From positions 5,678,340-5,742,339 of the forward strand of contig NZ_CP030118.1 in assembly GCF_006968745.1 (NCBI RefSeq): 64,000 bases of DNA, read 5' to 3'. Below, piece by piece: positions 1 to 8,668 of the stretch. The position numbers and the translations under genes were made by a program. The notes under the pieces are model-generated. The model searched no databases and was not told the origin of the DNA. It worked only from the letters and a program-made list of their open reading frames with translations. This DNA comes from Brasilonema sennae CENA114. Its GTDB lineage: Bacteria; Cyanobacteriota; Cyanobacteriia; Cyanobacteriales; Nostocaceae. How positions within the stretch are numbered: the first letter of the stretch is position 1; each line of letters opens with the position of its first letter.

Positions 1-1778
1 TGTAACAACTCCTCATGAGTTCCCTGTTCCACAACCTCCCCAGCTTCGATAACAACAATTTTGTCAGCCATCCGCACCGTAGAGAAGCGGTGAGAGATTA
101 AGAATACCATCTGATTTTTCGTCAAAGTGCGAAAGTGATTGAAAATATCAAATTCTGCTTGGGGATCCATTGCTGATGTCGGTTCATCCAAAACCAAAAT
201 ATCTGCATGAGTTCGCATAAAAGCACGGGCTAGAGCAATTTTCTGCCACTGCCCTCCAGAGAGTTCTTGTCCATCCTTGAACCATTTCCCAAGCTGAGTT
301 TGAAACTTGTCGGGCAAATGTTCAATAAAAGGAAGCGCCATCCCTTTTTGGGCCGCACTCATCCATCGGTTTTTATCTTCAACGTAGTCCACATCCCCCA
401 CACCAATATTCTCACCAACTGTAAATTGGTAGCGGACAAAGTTTTGAAAAATCACCCCAATGCGTCGCCGCAGCACATCCACATCCCATTCTTGCAAGTC
501 CAAGCCATCTAGTAAGATGCGTCCAGAGTCAGGAGTGTAAAGTTGAGTCAGCAGTTTGATCAGCGTCGTTTTGCCAGAACCATTTTCACCAACAATGGCT
601 AACTTCTCTCCCGGTTTCAGGTGCAAAGAAATATTTTTCAGCGCTGGTTGCAAACTTCCTGGATAGGTGAATGATACGTTTTCAAAGCGAATTCCATCTT
701 TAGGTTTTAAGCCTTTGGTAGCTTTGCCTTTTGGCTTTGGAACTTCCTCTTCCAGAAACTCATAAAGATTAGAAAGGTACAAGTTATCCTCATACATCCC
801 CCCAATAGAAGTCAAGGCACTAGAAAATGTAGACTGTCCTTGGCGAAACACGGTGAGATACATCGTCATATCTCCTAAGGAGATTCTGCTTAGAACTGTC
901 TCCACCACAATCCAGGCATAAGCCATGTAAAAAGCTAAAGTACTCAACAAACTCAGCAGATAACCCCACCATCCTCGCCGTAGTGTCAATTCGCGGTCTT
1001 CACCGTAGAGTCTATTAAATAAGCTGTGGTAACGTTCCAGCAACATATCCCCAAGTTGGTAGAGTTTAACCTCCTTAGCAAAGTCTTCTCTAGCCAAAAG
1101 AGTTTCCAGGTAATGCTGCTGACGGGTTTCCGGCGCACGCCAACTAAATAGGCGAAAAGCTTCCCCAGCAAATTTCGTTTCCGCAAAGAATGCGGGCATA
1201 GCTGCTAAGATGAGCATCAACACCGCCCAAAATGAAAACTTCACCAGCAAAATGCCATAAGTCACAAGTGACAAAGCGCTTTGCACCAAGCCAAAGGTAC
1301 GATTGACCAAAGACAAGGGACGAATTGATGCTTCTCGTCGTGCATTGGTCAATTTGTCATAAAACTCTGAATCCTCAAACTGTGTGAGGTCGAGTGTCAG
1401 GGCTTTTTCCAAAATCAGAACATTGACTCGTTGACCAAGCAGCATCCTCAACAACGACTGGCAGACGGTGAGTCCTCGCTGACTAGCTGCTAGTAAAGCG
1501 ACGGCGATCGCCTCTAATCCCACATACATTAAAGGACGATTATTATTGACAAAATCACTGTTATATGATAAGTTGTGAGAATTGAAAACGACGGTATCGA
1601 CAATTAACTTACCGATATAAGCTATAGCTGCTGGGAAAAGACCAGCCAGCACAGTTAAACTCGCGAAAATAATAGTCAGCGAGCGGCTAGTTGTCCACAC
1701 CAAACTAATAGCTCGTCCACTGTACCGGAAAACTGCTAGAGATTGGCGCAGGGTGTTACGTTTTTTACGAATCTTCAT
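1..1778 (-). CDS. ABC transporter, fused permease and ATP-binding protein (C-terminus cut by window edge)
   Basis: Half-transporter of the exporter type. About 592 residues are visible, starting at the ATG at 1778 (MKIRKKRN). The N-terminal ~330 residues are hydrophobic with several membrane segments. A nucleotide-binding domain follows, with Walker A GENGSGKTT near 560-595, signature LSGGQ near 245-265, Walker B LVLDEPT near 190-210 and the switch histidine SHRFSTVR near 80-100. The reading frame is still open at base 1, so only the extreme C-terminus is missing. Such proteins homodimerise in the plasma membrane and export lipids, peptides or drugs. The substrate cannot be read from sequence. 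No partner gene is visible. Confidence 0.9.
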   Translation of the reverse strand, partial: MKIRKKRNTLRQSLAVFRYSGRAISLVWTTSRSLTIIFASLTVLAGLFPAAIAYIGKLIVDTVVFNSHNLSYNSDFVNNNRPLMYVGLEAIAVALLAASQRGLTVCQSLLRMLLGQRVNVLILEKALTLDLTQFEDSEFYDKLTNARREASIRPLSLVNRTFGLVQSALSLVTYGILLVKFSFWAVLMLILAAMPAFFAETKFAGEAFRLFSWRAPETRQQHYLETLLAREDFAKEVKLYQLGDMLLERYHSLFNRLYGEDRELTLRRGWWGYLLSLLSTLAFYMAYAWIVVETVLSRISLGDMTMYLTVFRQGQSTFSSALTSIGGMYEDNLYLSNLYEFLEEEVPKPKGKATKGLKPKDGIRFENVSFTYPGSLQPALKNISLHLKPGEKLAIVGENGSGKTTLIKLLTQLYTPDSGRILLDGLDLQEWDVDVLRRRIGVIFQNFVRYQFTVGENIGVGDVDYVEDKNRWMSAAQKGMALPFIEHLPDKFQTQLGKWFKDGQELSGGQWQKIALARAFMRTHADILVLDEPTSAMDPQAEFDIFNHFRTLTKNQMVFLISHRFSTVRMADKIVVIEAGEVVEQGTHEELL

Positions 1779-2182
1779 ATTTCTTTTATACTGTAAAATC
1801 GCCCCTTATTGCAGTGGTCTGCGCTGAGCGCAGATCGCGTAAGCGTAAGCGCACGCAATCATGCGTTCGCCGTAAGGCATACGCGCAGCGTCTGGGCAGG
1901 AGATACAAAGCAGCGTCTCGTAGAGAAGCTATTGCCCCTATCAGGCTGCGAACTGGAAGGTGAGAACCGTTCTGCGCTCGCGCTCACGGCCGAAGCCCCT
2001 CGGCTTGAGCCAGGTGCGGTTTTTTATTGTTTATGAACGCAACTTGATATGAGTTGCATTCAAAGGCAATTAGTGGTACGAGAGATTATATCCAAATACA
2101 CCAATTGGAGTATTTGAGGTATTGTGAATAAATGTAAAGCTATAACAAGTTAGCTTTATTTTTCAACTTGACATACAGCATC
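1779..2182. repeat. Intergenic cluster of GC-rich palindromic repeats
   Basis: Between about 1805 and 2025 the DNA is packed with short overlapping inverted motifs such as CTGCGCTGAGCGCAG, GCGTAAGCGTAAGCGC, CGCCGTAAGGC and GCGTCTCGTAGAGAAGC. Related motifs recur at 11395-11520, 16985-17040, 49020-49055 and 50737-50795. An open frame crosses it but has repeat composition and no ribosome site. Nothing else is recognisable up to the next gene. Confidence 0.6.
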
Positions 2183-2446
2183 GTGAGTGCTAAAGATTTA
2201 CCAGAAACTACAGCCCATGTCAGAATTATCCGTCAATCTTGGCAAGACGGATTTCTTGAAGGCGAAGTCAGAGCGGGTGACTTTGAATGGCAATTCCAAT
2301 GGCATTTTCGCCGGGGAGAACTTTCTGTCAAACCTTCTAGAGGGCGTGCTTTGATCAAAGAACCCCTCGGTCGCTTCTTGGAGCAACGAGATTACCAGCT
2401 CGAACCAGGAGGAGACTATGCTTTCACTATTCGCGCTCAACTATAG
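2183..2446 (+). CDS. Small cyanobacterial conserved protein, DUF3146-like
   Basis: Protein of about 87 residues, rich in aromatic and basic residues (FEWQFQWHFRRGELSV, EPLGRFLE, QLEPGGDYAF). I recognise the pattern as a small family confined to cyanobacteria (DUF3146, from memory), with no assigned function. There is no signal peptide or membrane segment, so it is probably cytosolic. No in-frame ATG exists. I chose the GTG at 2183 (MSAKDLPETT); a TTG at 2168 would add five residues. Neither has a clear Shine-Dalgarno. It stands alone. Confidence 0.6.
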   Translation: MSAKDLPETTAHVRIIRQSWQDGFLEGEVRAGDFEWQFQWHFRRGELSVKPSRGRALIKEPLGRFLEQRDYQLEPGGDYAFTIRAQL

Positions 2447-2494
2447 AAACGAAGATTTATCAACTAAACATGTGTTAAAATTTTTAACTTTTAA

Positions 2495-2947
2495 TTATTC
2501 ATTATTAACCACTGATTCAGTTAAACGATTGAGGTATCTTTCAATTAACAGGATGGCTACAATGTCGTCTATTGGTCGTGGTGGTTGTCGTAAGCCTTGT
2601 GGTAGAAGCTTGGCAAGTCCCTTGGGAGGAAACATCTGCCAGTAGCGATCGCGCGCTTCTAAGCTAGTGTAACGCTCATCCACTAAAACGATGTTCAATG
2701 GATCTGCTAATTGATTTTGCAGTTCTTGCTTCCAGCGTTTTGCTGTGGTTTGGTCACCCATGACGAGTAAAGAAATGGGGAACTTTTGGCGTAGTGAGAT
2801 GATGGCGGCGATCGCCTCAGCAGCTAATACGACTTGATGATGGTACAGTTGTCTATCAAGTCCCATCACAGCTAAACCACATTTATCACGACCAGGGTCG
2901 AAACCCAAAATAGCTGGTTGGGTTGGTAAAAATTTACGGGCAGTCAT
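2495..2947 (-). CDS. YqgF/RuvX-like RNase H-fold nuclease
   Basis: A 150-residue protein opening with the RNase H-fold first strand ILGFDPGRDKCGLAVM, where the Asp of FDPG is the first metal ligand. It continues with LLVMGDQTT and ends near IVLVDERYTSLEARDRYW, the DExxT/S-type motif of the family. The family is described as Holliday-junction-resolvase-like or as the pre-16S rRNA processing nuclease YqgF. Cyanobacteria carry this divergent version as well as a canonical one, so no symbol is given. Monocistronic as seen, on the opposite strand to the DUF3146-like gene, with the two genes converging. Confidence 0.75.
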   Translation of the reverse strand: MTARKFLPTQPAILGFDPGRDKCGLAVMGLDRQLYHHQVVLAAEAIAAIISLRQKFPISLLVMGDQTTAKRWKQELQNQLADPLNIVLVDERYTSLEARDRYWQMFPPKGLAKLLPQGLRQPPRPIDDIVAILLIERYLNRLTESVVNNE

Positions 2948-3282
2948 AATAAAAATTTAAAATTAACAAGAACGCAAAACCCACAACAAGAGAATTCCCT
3001 ACAAATTAAATATAAGATTCCTATTTGAGTAAGCAAAGAATTCTTTTTTCTCGATAAATGAATTCAAGCACAACACAGCCGCAACTCACCCACCAGAATT
3101 CCGCTCTTATTGACGCGCGATTTCTAAATTTCTTCTGACTACTGATCTTTAACCATTTTTTTGGTCAAAAGTCAACAGTTTTTGGACTGTGGACTTTTGC
3201 TCATAGATTATGAAAACTTAACAATTAGTTATATATAGAACTCCTATTTGATTTTTGTTGGCATAGCCTGCACTCTGCGCTT
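2948..3282. other. Intergenic region, nothing recognised
   Basis: AT-rich spacer between the start of the YqgF-like gene and the terminator of the DUF3084 gene. I see no coding frame with a ribosome site, no RNA gene and no long inverted repeat apart from the terminator annotated next to it. Confidence 0.5.
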
Positions 3283-3327
3283 AAAAAAAAACTGTTAACA
3301 CCTTTATTCCTTCTTCGGTGTTAACAG
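3283..3327 (-). terminator. Rho-independent terminator of the DUF3084 gene
   Basis: Perfect 11-bp inverted repeat CTGTTAACACC (3292-3302) and GGTGTTAACAG (3317-3327) with a 14-nt loop. On the minus strand it is followed by a run of nine T (A run at 3283-3291). It lies 20 nt past the stop codon of the gene at 3347-4840. Confidence 0.85.
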
Positions 3328-3346
3328 TTAAGCGTTCCCTAGTAGT

Positions 3347-4840
3347 TCACGTGCTAAAAATAATCTGCCCGTTTTGGATAGCTATGAGTTTTACTTTCAG
3401 TGGTCCTGCTGTATATGTATCCTCTACAGCAACAGCTTTGATCTCAATTGGCTGGTTGTACTGTCTCAACTGGGCGATAAAGCGAATGAAAGTCCCATCT
3501 ATTTGAATACTTTCTAAAATACCAGCGTTACGAGCGCGAAATTGCGAAGCAGAAATCAGCTGTTCTAGCCGCTGTCGCAGTTGAAAAGATGTCATTGTTT
3601 TGGGATCTGCGCTTGTTGTTGCTATGACTTGATCTTTGGTAAAAACGACTTGATTGCGTGCTGCATCAGCAAAAAATGCAATCTGCTTTTCTCCCCTGAC
3701 GTAATTGCCAGCAGAAAAAATTCTTACCACATATTCTCGACCATCATTAATTTGCTTGCTTAATTGATCAACCTGCTCATTTGTCACTTGCAAGATTTGC
3801 AAATTTGCTGTATTTGCAGCACCAGGCTCACTTAATTCGATGGTAGCGTTTCGATTAGCCTCCTGTAAAAGTTGAACGATCAACTGACGCCCTACAACAG
3901 GTTGTTCCACACGAAAAACGCCTGTAGCAAGAACTTGACCGCGAACCAGTGCGAGTTTTCCTAAACGCAGGTCACGGTAAGATTGGTAATATTTCTCCAG
4001 CCTTGCGACTTCCTGTTCCAGATAGTCTTGTTGTGTTTCCAATTCTTTGAGGCGAGATTCCCGTTGAGCAATCACTTGCTCTCGCGCGGCTATTGCTGTG
4101 TTTCGCTTTTTAATGAGTTGATCCAGTTCGGCTATTTTTTGATCCCGTTGTTGAACAGCTTGCTGTCGATTGGCTAGTTCGCGATCGCGTTTCTCAATAG
4201 CTGTTTTGGCTTGCGAAATCGCTTTTCTTGCTTCTTCATACAGTCGTTGGCGTTCTACCTTTCTTTTTTCAATTTCCACCAGCAGCTTTTTTTTCTCATT
4301 GTCAACGCTTTGAAGTTCCGCTATGGCTTGTTTATAGCTAGCGACTGCTTGACTGAGTTGGTTTTGTGTGCCCTGAAGTTGAGCTTGAGTTTGAGCTTGT
4401 TGGCTTATGGTACGGTTTAGTTGAGTCTGAGTTTCTTGCTGTTTAGTGTTTGCCTCACGTAAGGACTGATTCGTTTGCTGCAAGCGCTCTTGTTGAGCTT
4501 TTTGTTCTTTTCGAGCTTGTTCTAGCTCACCTTTAGTGTCTTCTAGCTGTTTTGCAGTTGTGTTGAGTTGTTCGCGCTTGCGCCTGAGATCTTTTTGAAT
4601 ACTCTCTAGTTTAAATACTCCTGTACGCAATCCATCGTCGGCAGCAAATAAAATTCCTAAGGTTGATGCCGAGACCAAAGTACCTGTCAGAATAGTTATC
4701 AGTACTGCCGTATTTTTTGGACGCAGGTTGAACAGGGAGAGGCGAGCCTTGCCAACTCGTGTGCCAATGCGATCGCCCACGGTGGCAATGACGCCTCCCA
4801 AAATTAAAATTGCCGCTATTAGGATGTACCCGGTGGTCAT
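3347..4840 (-). CDS. DUF3084 membrane-anchored coiled-coil protein
   Basis: A 497-residue protein. Residues ~4-22 and ~45-67 form two membrane segments (GYILIAAILILGGVIATVG; AVLITILTGTLVSASTLGIL). Residues ~75-285 are a long coiled coil rich in Gln, Glu and Lys. A globular C-terminal domain of ~210 residues follows. This layout is characteristic of the cyanobacterial DUF3084 family. Function is unknown; topology suggests an inner-membrane anchor carrying a cytoplasmic or periplasmic coiled coil. The 3' end is defined by a strong terminator. It is the only gene in its transcription unit as seen. Confidence 0.85.
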   Translation of the reverse strand: MTTGYILIAAILILGGVIATVGDRIGTRVGKARLSLFNLRPKNTAVLITILTGTLVSASTLGILFAADDGLRTGVFKLESIQKDLRRKREQLNTTAKQLEDTKGELEQARKEQKAQQERLQQTNQSLREANTKQQETQTQLNRTISQQAQTQAQLQGTQNQLSQAVASYKQAIAELQSVDNEKKKLLVEIEKRKVERQRLYEEARKAISQAKTAIEKRDRELANRQQAVQQRDQKIAELDQLIKKRNTAIAAREQVIAQRESRLKELETQQDYLEQEVARLEKYYQSYRDLRLGKLALVRGQVLATGVFRVEQPVVGRQLIVQLLQEANRNATIELSEPGAANTANLQILQVTNEQVDQLSKQINDGREYVVRIFSAGNYVRGEKQIAFFADAARNQVVFTKDQVIATTSADPKTMTSFQLRQRLEQLISASQFRARNAGILESIQIDGTFIRFIAQLRQYNQPIEIKAVAVEDTYTAGPLKVKLIAIQNGQIIFST

Positions 4841-5522
4841 CTTTTCCTACCGATGAAATCCTTCCAGATACAGCCTACTACTTCCAGTCATTATCTGTGG
4901 GAAATTGATGTAAGCCAAGCATTGACATGACGCAATCTTCACTAGTCTTTATTCCTGATTTAAACAAAGTTCAACAAATCCCACGAACACTTGCTATTTC
5001 ACTCACGTACAATATAAGGCTTTGTGTGCAAAGCTGCACTTACAACGGGCAAACCCTATACTCAACCCAAAAGTCACTTCCCAAAGCGCACCGAAAGTAT
5101 GCGCGGGTTCTCTTCAGATGCGCTTTGGCTCACCAAGCTATCGGCGGGAGCAATGCAGGGGCTTTCGCTACCTTTTACTTACTTTATGGGCATTTACAAG
5201 TCAGTCACTCATGGGCGATCGCCCACAACCAAGCATGAAAATCTATTTTCAAGCTTGCCGTGATGAACTGCCTCACTAGAACAGATGAAAATTTTTCTTT
5301 TCTTCTGAGTTCTGAGTTCTGAGTTCTATTTTCAAGCTAGAAAACTATGCATGGCAGTTGCTTACAGAGGTTGATACACGCCTGGTTACTCACAAACGCA
5401 CCAAGCTTATTGCAACAAGGACGGTATTGTCGATGTCAGTTGTAGTAAGTGACGTTTATGAGTCATTTTTCTGACTTTTTTATCTAACTCAGAAATGACT
5501 GTTCATAGCTAGTGAACTTTGT
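4841..5522. other. Intergenic region with a heptamer tandem repeat
   Basis: All three plus-strand frames are partly open between 4927 and 5279, but none has a ribosome site or recognisable composition, so I do not call a gene. A short tandem repeat of TTCTGAG (3.5 copies) lies at 5303-5327. No RNA gene is recognised. Confidence 0.5.
5303..5327. repeat. Short tandem heptamer repeat (TTCTGAG)n
   Basis: Three complete and one partial copies of TTCTGAG. The reverse-complement unit CTCAGAA recurs at 38212-38235. Such short tandemly repeated repetitive heptamers are typical of heterocystous cyanobacteria. Confidence 0.8.
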
Positions 5523-6194
5523 TTAGGTAAATTGGCGACTTAAGGTAACAGGCTTATGAACAGTAATCTTTTTCTTGTGTATTGAAATCATTTTTTTCTC
5601 GCGCAAGTCACCTAGTAATCTAGTGACAGTCACGCGAGTCGAACCAATTGCTTCAGCGATCGCTTGATGAGAGAGCTTGAGATCAATTGTGATTCCATCC
5701 GCACAAGGAACACCAAAATCACGACAGAGAATTAACAAAAAACTTACCAATCTAGAACCCATATCTCTGTGAGCGAGTGTTTCTATCATCATCTCTGTCT
5801 GTAATATCCGCGAAGACAATCCTCGCAGCATTAACATCGACAGTTCTGGGTTTTCTTTAAGCGCTTGTTCCACCTGTTCAATTGGTGCTGAGAGCAATTC
5901 TACAGATGTGAAAGCAACCGCATGGTAAAACCTATCTGACTTGTTTCCTGTCAGCAAGGATAAGACGCCGAAAACACTATTTTCCCGCAGCAGTGCTACG
6001 GTTATTTCTTCTCCTGCTTCATAAACTCTGGAGAGCTTAACGGCACCTTTTAATAGAAAATACACTCGTTCGGCGGGATCGCCGGGGAAAAAGATGGTTT
6101 TACTACGTTCAAACGTTTCTACAACCGGCGGAAAAGCTCCGGTTGCCATCTGACGAAAAACACTTGCTAGGGCTTTATCTTGTGTCACGAGCAT
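5523..6194 (-). CDS. ntcA: NtcA, global nitrogen-control regulator (CRP/FNR family)
   Basis: A 223-residue protein, the usual NtcA length. Residues ~1-125 form the cyclic-nucleotide-type effector domain (FFPGDPAERVYFLLKGAVK), which in NtcA binds 2-oxoglutarate. A long dimerisation helix follows. A winged helix-turn-helix at ~172-196 carries LSHQAIAEAIGSTRVTVTRL, the nearly invariant NtcA recognition helix. NtcA activates nitrogen-assimilation and heterocyst genes under nitrogen limitation. A perfect GTA-N8-TAC box lies 89 bp upstream (6283-6296), consistent with the known autoregulation of ntcA. The start ATG at 6194 fits family length. Confidence 0.97.
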   Translation of the reverse strand: MLVTQDKALASVFRQMATGAFPPVVETFERSKTIFFPGDPAERVYFLLKGAVKLSRVYEAGEEITVALLRENSVFGVLSLLTGNKSDRFYHAVAFTSVELLSAPIEQVEQALKENPELSMLMLRGLSSRILQTEMMIETLAHRDMGSRLVSFLLILCRDFGVPCADGITIDLKLSHQAIAEAIGSTRVTVTRLLGDLREKKMISIHKKKITVHKPVTLSRQFT

Positions 6195-6903
6195 TTACCT
6201 TCCCCTACCCAATGCCGGAAAATTTAAAATCGATTTCCTAAGAATACACCTGAAAAATCAAGAACACATTGTCAATGTTTTTGTACTTTCCTATACTTAA
6301 CCTCACTCACTCATATAGCAATTCTAAACTATTTATGAAATTTCCCATAACGTCACCTGTCATTTTTCCAGTGTTTAGTGTCCAAAGTCATAACAAATCA
6401 CTAAGAAACGCAACTTGTTTTAACGAGGGGAATCACCAAGGGCGAGATCCTCAAGATGATTCTAACGAGCAGTCTGATAACTCCAATTCGATTGCTCTGT
6501 TTATATGTTCATCATGATACATAATTTTTGATGTTTAGATCTAGTCTTTTTTCAAAGTTAATTCTAAATTTTTTTGACTTTTTTTATGAAGTAAAAAAAG
6601 TAGACACACTCATTCTGTAGAAGGTGTAAAACTGTAGTTCGTATCTAGTTTCTGGTAGATAGAAAAGAAATTCTATAGACTACCAAATACCTACTCTCTA
6701 CTACTTACTATTTACCATCCACTATTTACTCCTAAATCAATTATCACTACTATGTTTTGAGCATATATTTAAGAATGGAACGATAATTTTGTGGTATCAA
6801 AAGGTAACTCCATAATCCGGTTGACAAATAGTACCCATAACAAAGACAAATCGGTGTCAGATTCTAGTATGCTCAAGCAGGAGTGTTCACATTAAGAATT
6901 GAT
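6195..6903. other. Divergent intergenic region between ntcA and fabI
   Basis: About 700 bp, AT-rich. It holds the NtcA box listed separately and, presumably, the promoters of the two divergent genes. One 82-codon open frame (6269-6517, plus) overlaps the ntcA promoter and has no ribosome site; I do not believe it is coding. Confidence 0.5.
6283..6296 (-). promoter_or_regulatory. NtcA-binding site upstream of ntcA
   Basis: The sequence GTACTTTCCTATAC on the plus strand matches GTA-N8-TAC exactly; it reads GTATAGGAAAGTAC toward ntcA. It is centred about 96 bp before the ntcA start codon. NtcA is known to bind this palindrome and to activate its own gene in Anabaena. Occupancy here is inference. 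Confidence 0.7.
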
Positions 6904-7680
6904 ATGCTAGATCTGACCGGAAAAAATGCCTTAGTAACGGGAATTGCAAACAACCGCTCAATCGCTTGGGGGATTGCCCAACAACTGAACGCAGCAGGAG
7001 CGAACCTGGGTGTTACCTATTTGCCAGATGAGAAAGGCAAAATGGAGAAAAAAGTCGCAGAGTTGGTAGAACCGCTAAACCCCAGCTTGTTTCTTCCATG
7101 TAATGTCCAAAACGACGAGGATCTTAAGTCTACCTTTAATGCGATCAGCGATAAGTGGGGATCTTTAGATATCCTGATCCATTGCCTTGCCTTTGCCAAT
7201 AAAGAAGACTTGAGTGGAGATTTTAGCCAAACCTCCCGTTCTGGCTTCAATTTGGCTTTAGAAATCAGTACTTACTCCTTAGTGCAACTCGCTGGATACG
7301 CAAAACCTTTGATGACTCAAGGAGGAAGTATCCTCACTCTCACTTATCTAGGAGGTGTGCGGGCAATTCCCAACTATAATGTGATGGGAGTTGCCAAAGC
7401 AGGGCTAGAAACAAGTGTGCGATACCTCGCTGCCGAAATGGGACCACAAAATATCAGAGTGAATGCCATCTCTGCTGGTCCAATTCGTACTCTAGCCTCT
7501 AGTGCCGTAGGAGGAATCTTAGATATGATTCATCATGTGGAGCAGGTGGCTCCTCTACGACGCACTGTCACTCAGCTAGAAGTGGGCAATGCGGCAACTT
7601 TCTTGTGCAGTGACCTGGCTAGTGGAATCACTGGGCAAGTGCTTTATGTGGATGCAGGATATGAAATCATGGGTATGTAA
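6904..7680 (+). CDS. fabI: Enoyl-[acyl-carrier-protein] reductase (NADH), FabI
   Basis: A 258-residue short-chain dehydrogenase fold enzyme that reduces trans-2-enoyl-ACP in the last step of fatty-acid elongation. The N-terminus MLDLTGKNALVTGIANNRSI carries the FabI-type nucleotide-binding motif. The C-terminal half has the catalytic Tyr-x6-Lys as YNVMGVAKAGLE, then NAISAGPIRTLASS and a closing GQVLYVDAGYEIMGM. I chose the ATG at 6904 rather than the upstream GTG at 6883 because MLxLTGKNALVTG is the usual start of cyanobacterial FabI. It is followed 118 bp later by hisB in the same direction; they may share a transcript. Confidence 0.95.
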   Translation: MLDLTGKNALVTGIANNRSIAWGIAQQLNAAGANLGVTYLPDEKGKMEKKVAELVEPLNPSLFLPCNVQNDEDLKSTFNAISDKWGSLDILIHCLAFANKEDLSGDFSQTSRSGFNLALEISTYSLVQLAGYAKPLMTQGGSILTLTYLGGVRAIPNYNVMGVAKAGLETSVRYLAAEMGPQNIRVNAISAGPIRTLASSAVGGILDMIHHVEQVAPLRRTVTQLEVGNAATFLCSDLASGITGQVLYVDAGYEIMGM

Positions 7681-7798
7681 CGTTAATATTGCTATTTGCT
7701 AACCAATAACTACTATTTGTGTATTTACCATTAGTTATTAGGTATTAGCAAATGGCTCTGACCCATTACTACATAATTAAGCATAAGCCAGGTTCTGT

Positions 7799-8467
7799 AT
7801 GCAAATAAGCGATTCCTCCAGCACAGACTCCATCCTACGCCAAATTCTCCCCTCACAGCACGAACAACCCCAAGGGGGCACTCGTATTGCCGAAATTAGC
7901 CGTAGGACAAGCGAAACGGATGTGTATGTTAAAGTCAACTTGGATGGTACAGGAGTTTGCAATGCAGCAACTGGCATTCCCTTTTTGGATCATATGCTGC
8001 ATCAAATTTCCTCCCACGGGCTGATTGACCTAGAAGTCAGAGCTACTGGTGATTTACACATCGACGATCACCACAGCAACGAAGATGTTGGTATTACCTT
8101 GGGTCAAGCTATTAGCAAGGCCCTTGGTGATAAAAAAGGAATTGTCCGTTTTGGTCATTTTGTTGCGCCTCTTGATGAAGCACTTATTCAAGTGGCGCTA
8201 GATTTTTCCGGACGTCCCCACATCAGCTATGGTTTGCAAATTCCTACCCAGCGAGTGGGAACTTATGACACCCAATTAGTACGCGAATTTTTCGTAGCTG
8301 TGGTGAACCATAGCCAAATGACGCTACATATCCGTCAATTAGATGGTATGAATTCCCATCACATTATTGAAGCAACATTCAAGGCGTTTGCCAGAGCAAC
8401 GCGCATGGCACTAGAAATTGATCCGCGTCGTGCTGGTACCATTCCCAGTTCTAAAGGGATGTTGTAA
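7799..8467 (+). CDS. hisB: Imidazoleglycerol-phosphate dehydratase, HisB
   Basis: A 222-residue monofunctional HisB that converts imidazoleglycerol phosphate to imidazoleacetol phosphate in histidine synthesis. The manganese-binding His-rich motifs are intact: GIPFLDHMLHQISSHG, DDHHSNEDVGI and MNSHHIIEATFKAFARA. The C-terminus reads RAGTIPSSKG, the standard ending. The first ~25 residues are a poorly conserved extension. The ATG at 7799 gives the expected cyanobacterial length. It lies downstream of fabI. Confidence 0.96.
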   Translation: MQISDSSSTDSILRQILPSQHEQPQGGTRIAEISRRTSETDVYVKVNLDGTGVCNAATGIPFLDHMLHQISSHGLIDLEVRATGDLHIDDHHSNEDVGITLGQAISKALGDKKGIVRFGHFVAPLDEALIQVALDFSGRPHISYGLQIPTQRVGTYDTQLVREFFVAVVNHSQMTLHIRQLDGMNSHHIIEATFKAFARATRMALEIDPRRAGTIPSSKGML

Positions 8468-8668
8468 AAAAGCAGGGAAAGCTGCAGGAGTGAGTAAGCG
8501 TGCTGCACTGAGGGGATCCACTCCTCGCTTTCACTGCGTAGTCATTAATAAATTTTTACGAAAGGAAATAGTTACCAAAAACAGTTAAATGAATCTGAAG
8601 TACGAATAGTTGGGGCTATTCATGATGTTGCTTTTTGATTTTCTTAGGTGAGCCTTTTATAAAGAGCT

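Noticed and set aside
1809..2036. 75-codon ORF
   Set aside because: Composed of GC-rich palindromic repeats; no protein-like conservation.
4927..5279. Three overlapping plus-strand ORFs of 79-103 codons
   Set aside because: No ribosome sites, no recognisable protein features, and all three frames are open at once, as expected for a chance stop-poor stretch.
6269..6517. 82-codon ORF upstream of fabI
   Set aside because: It overlaps the NtcA box and ntcA promoter, has no ribosome site and low-complexity AT-rich composition.
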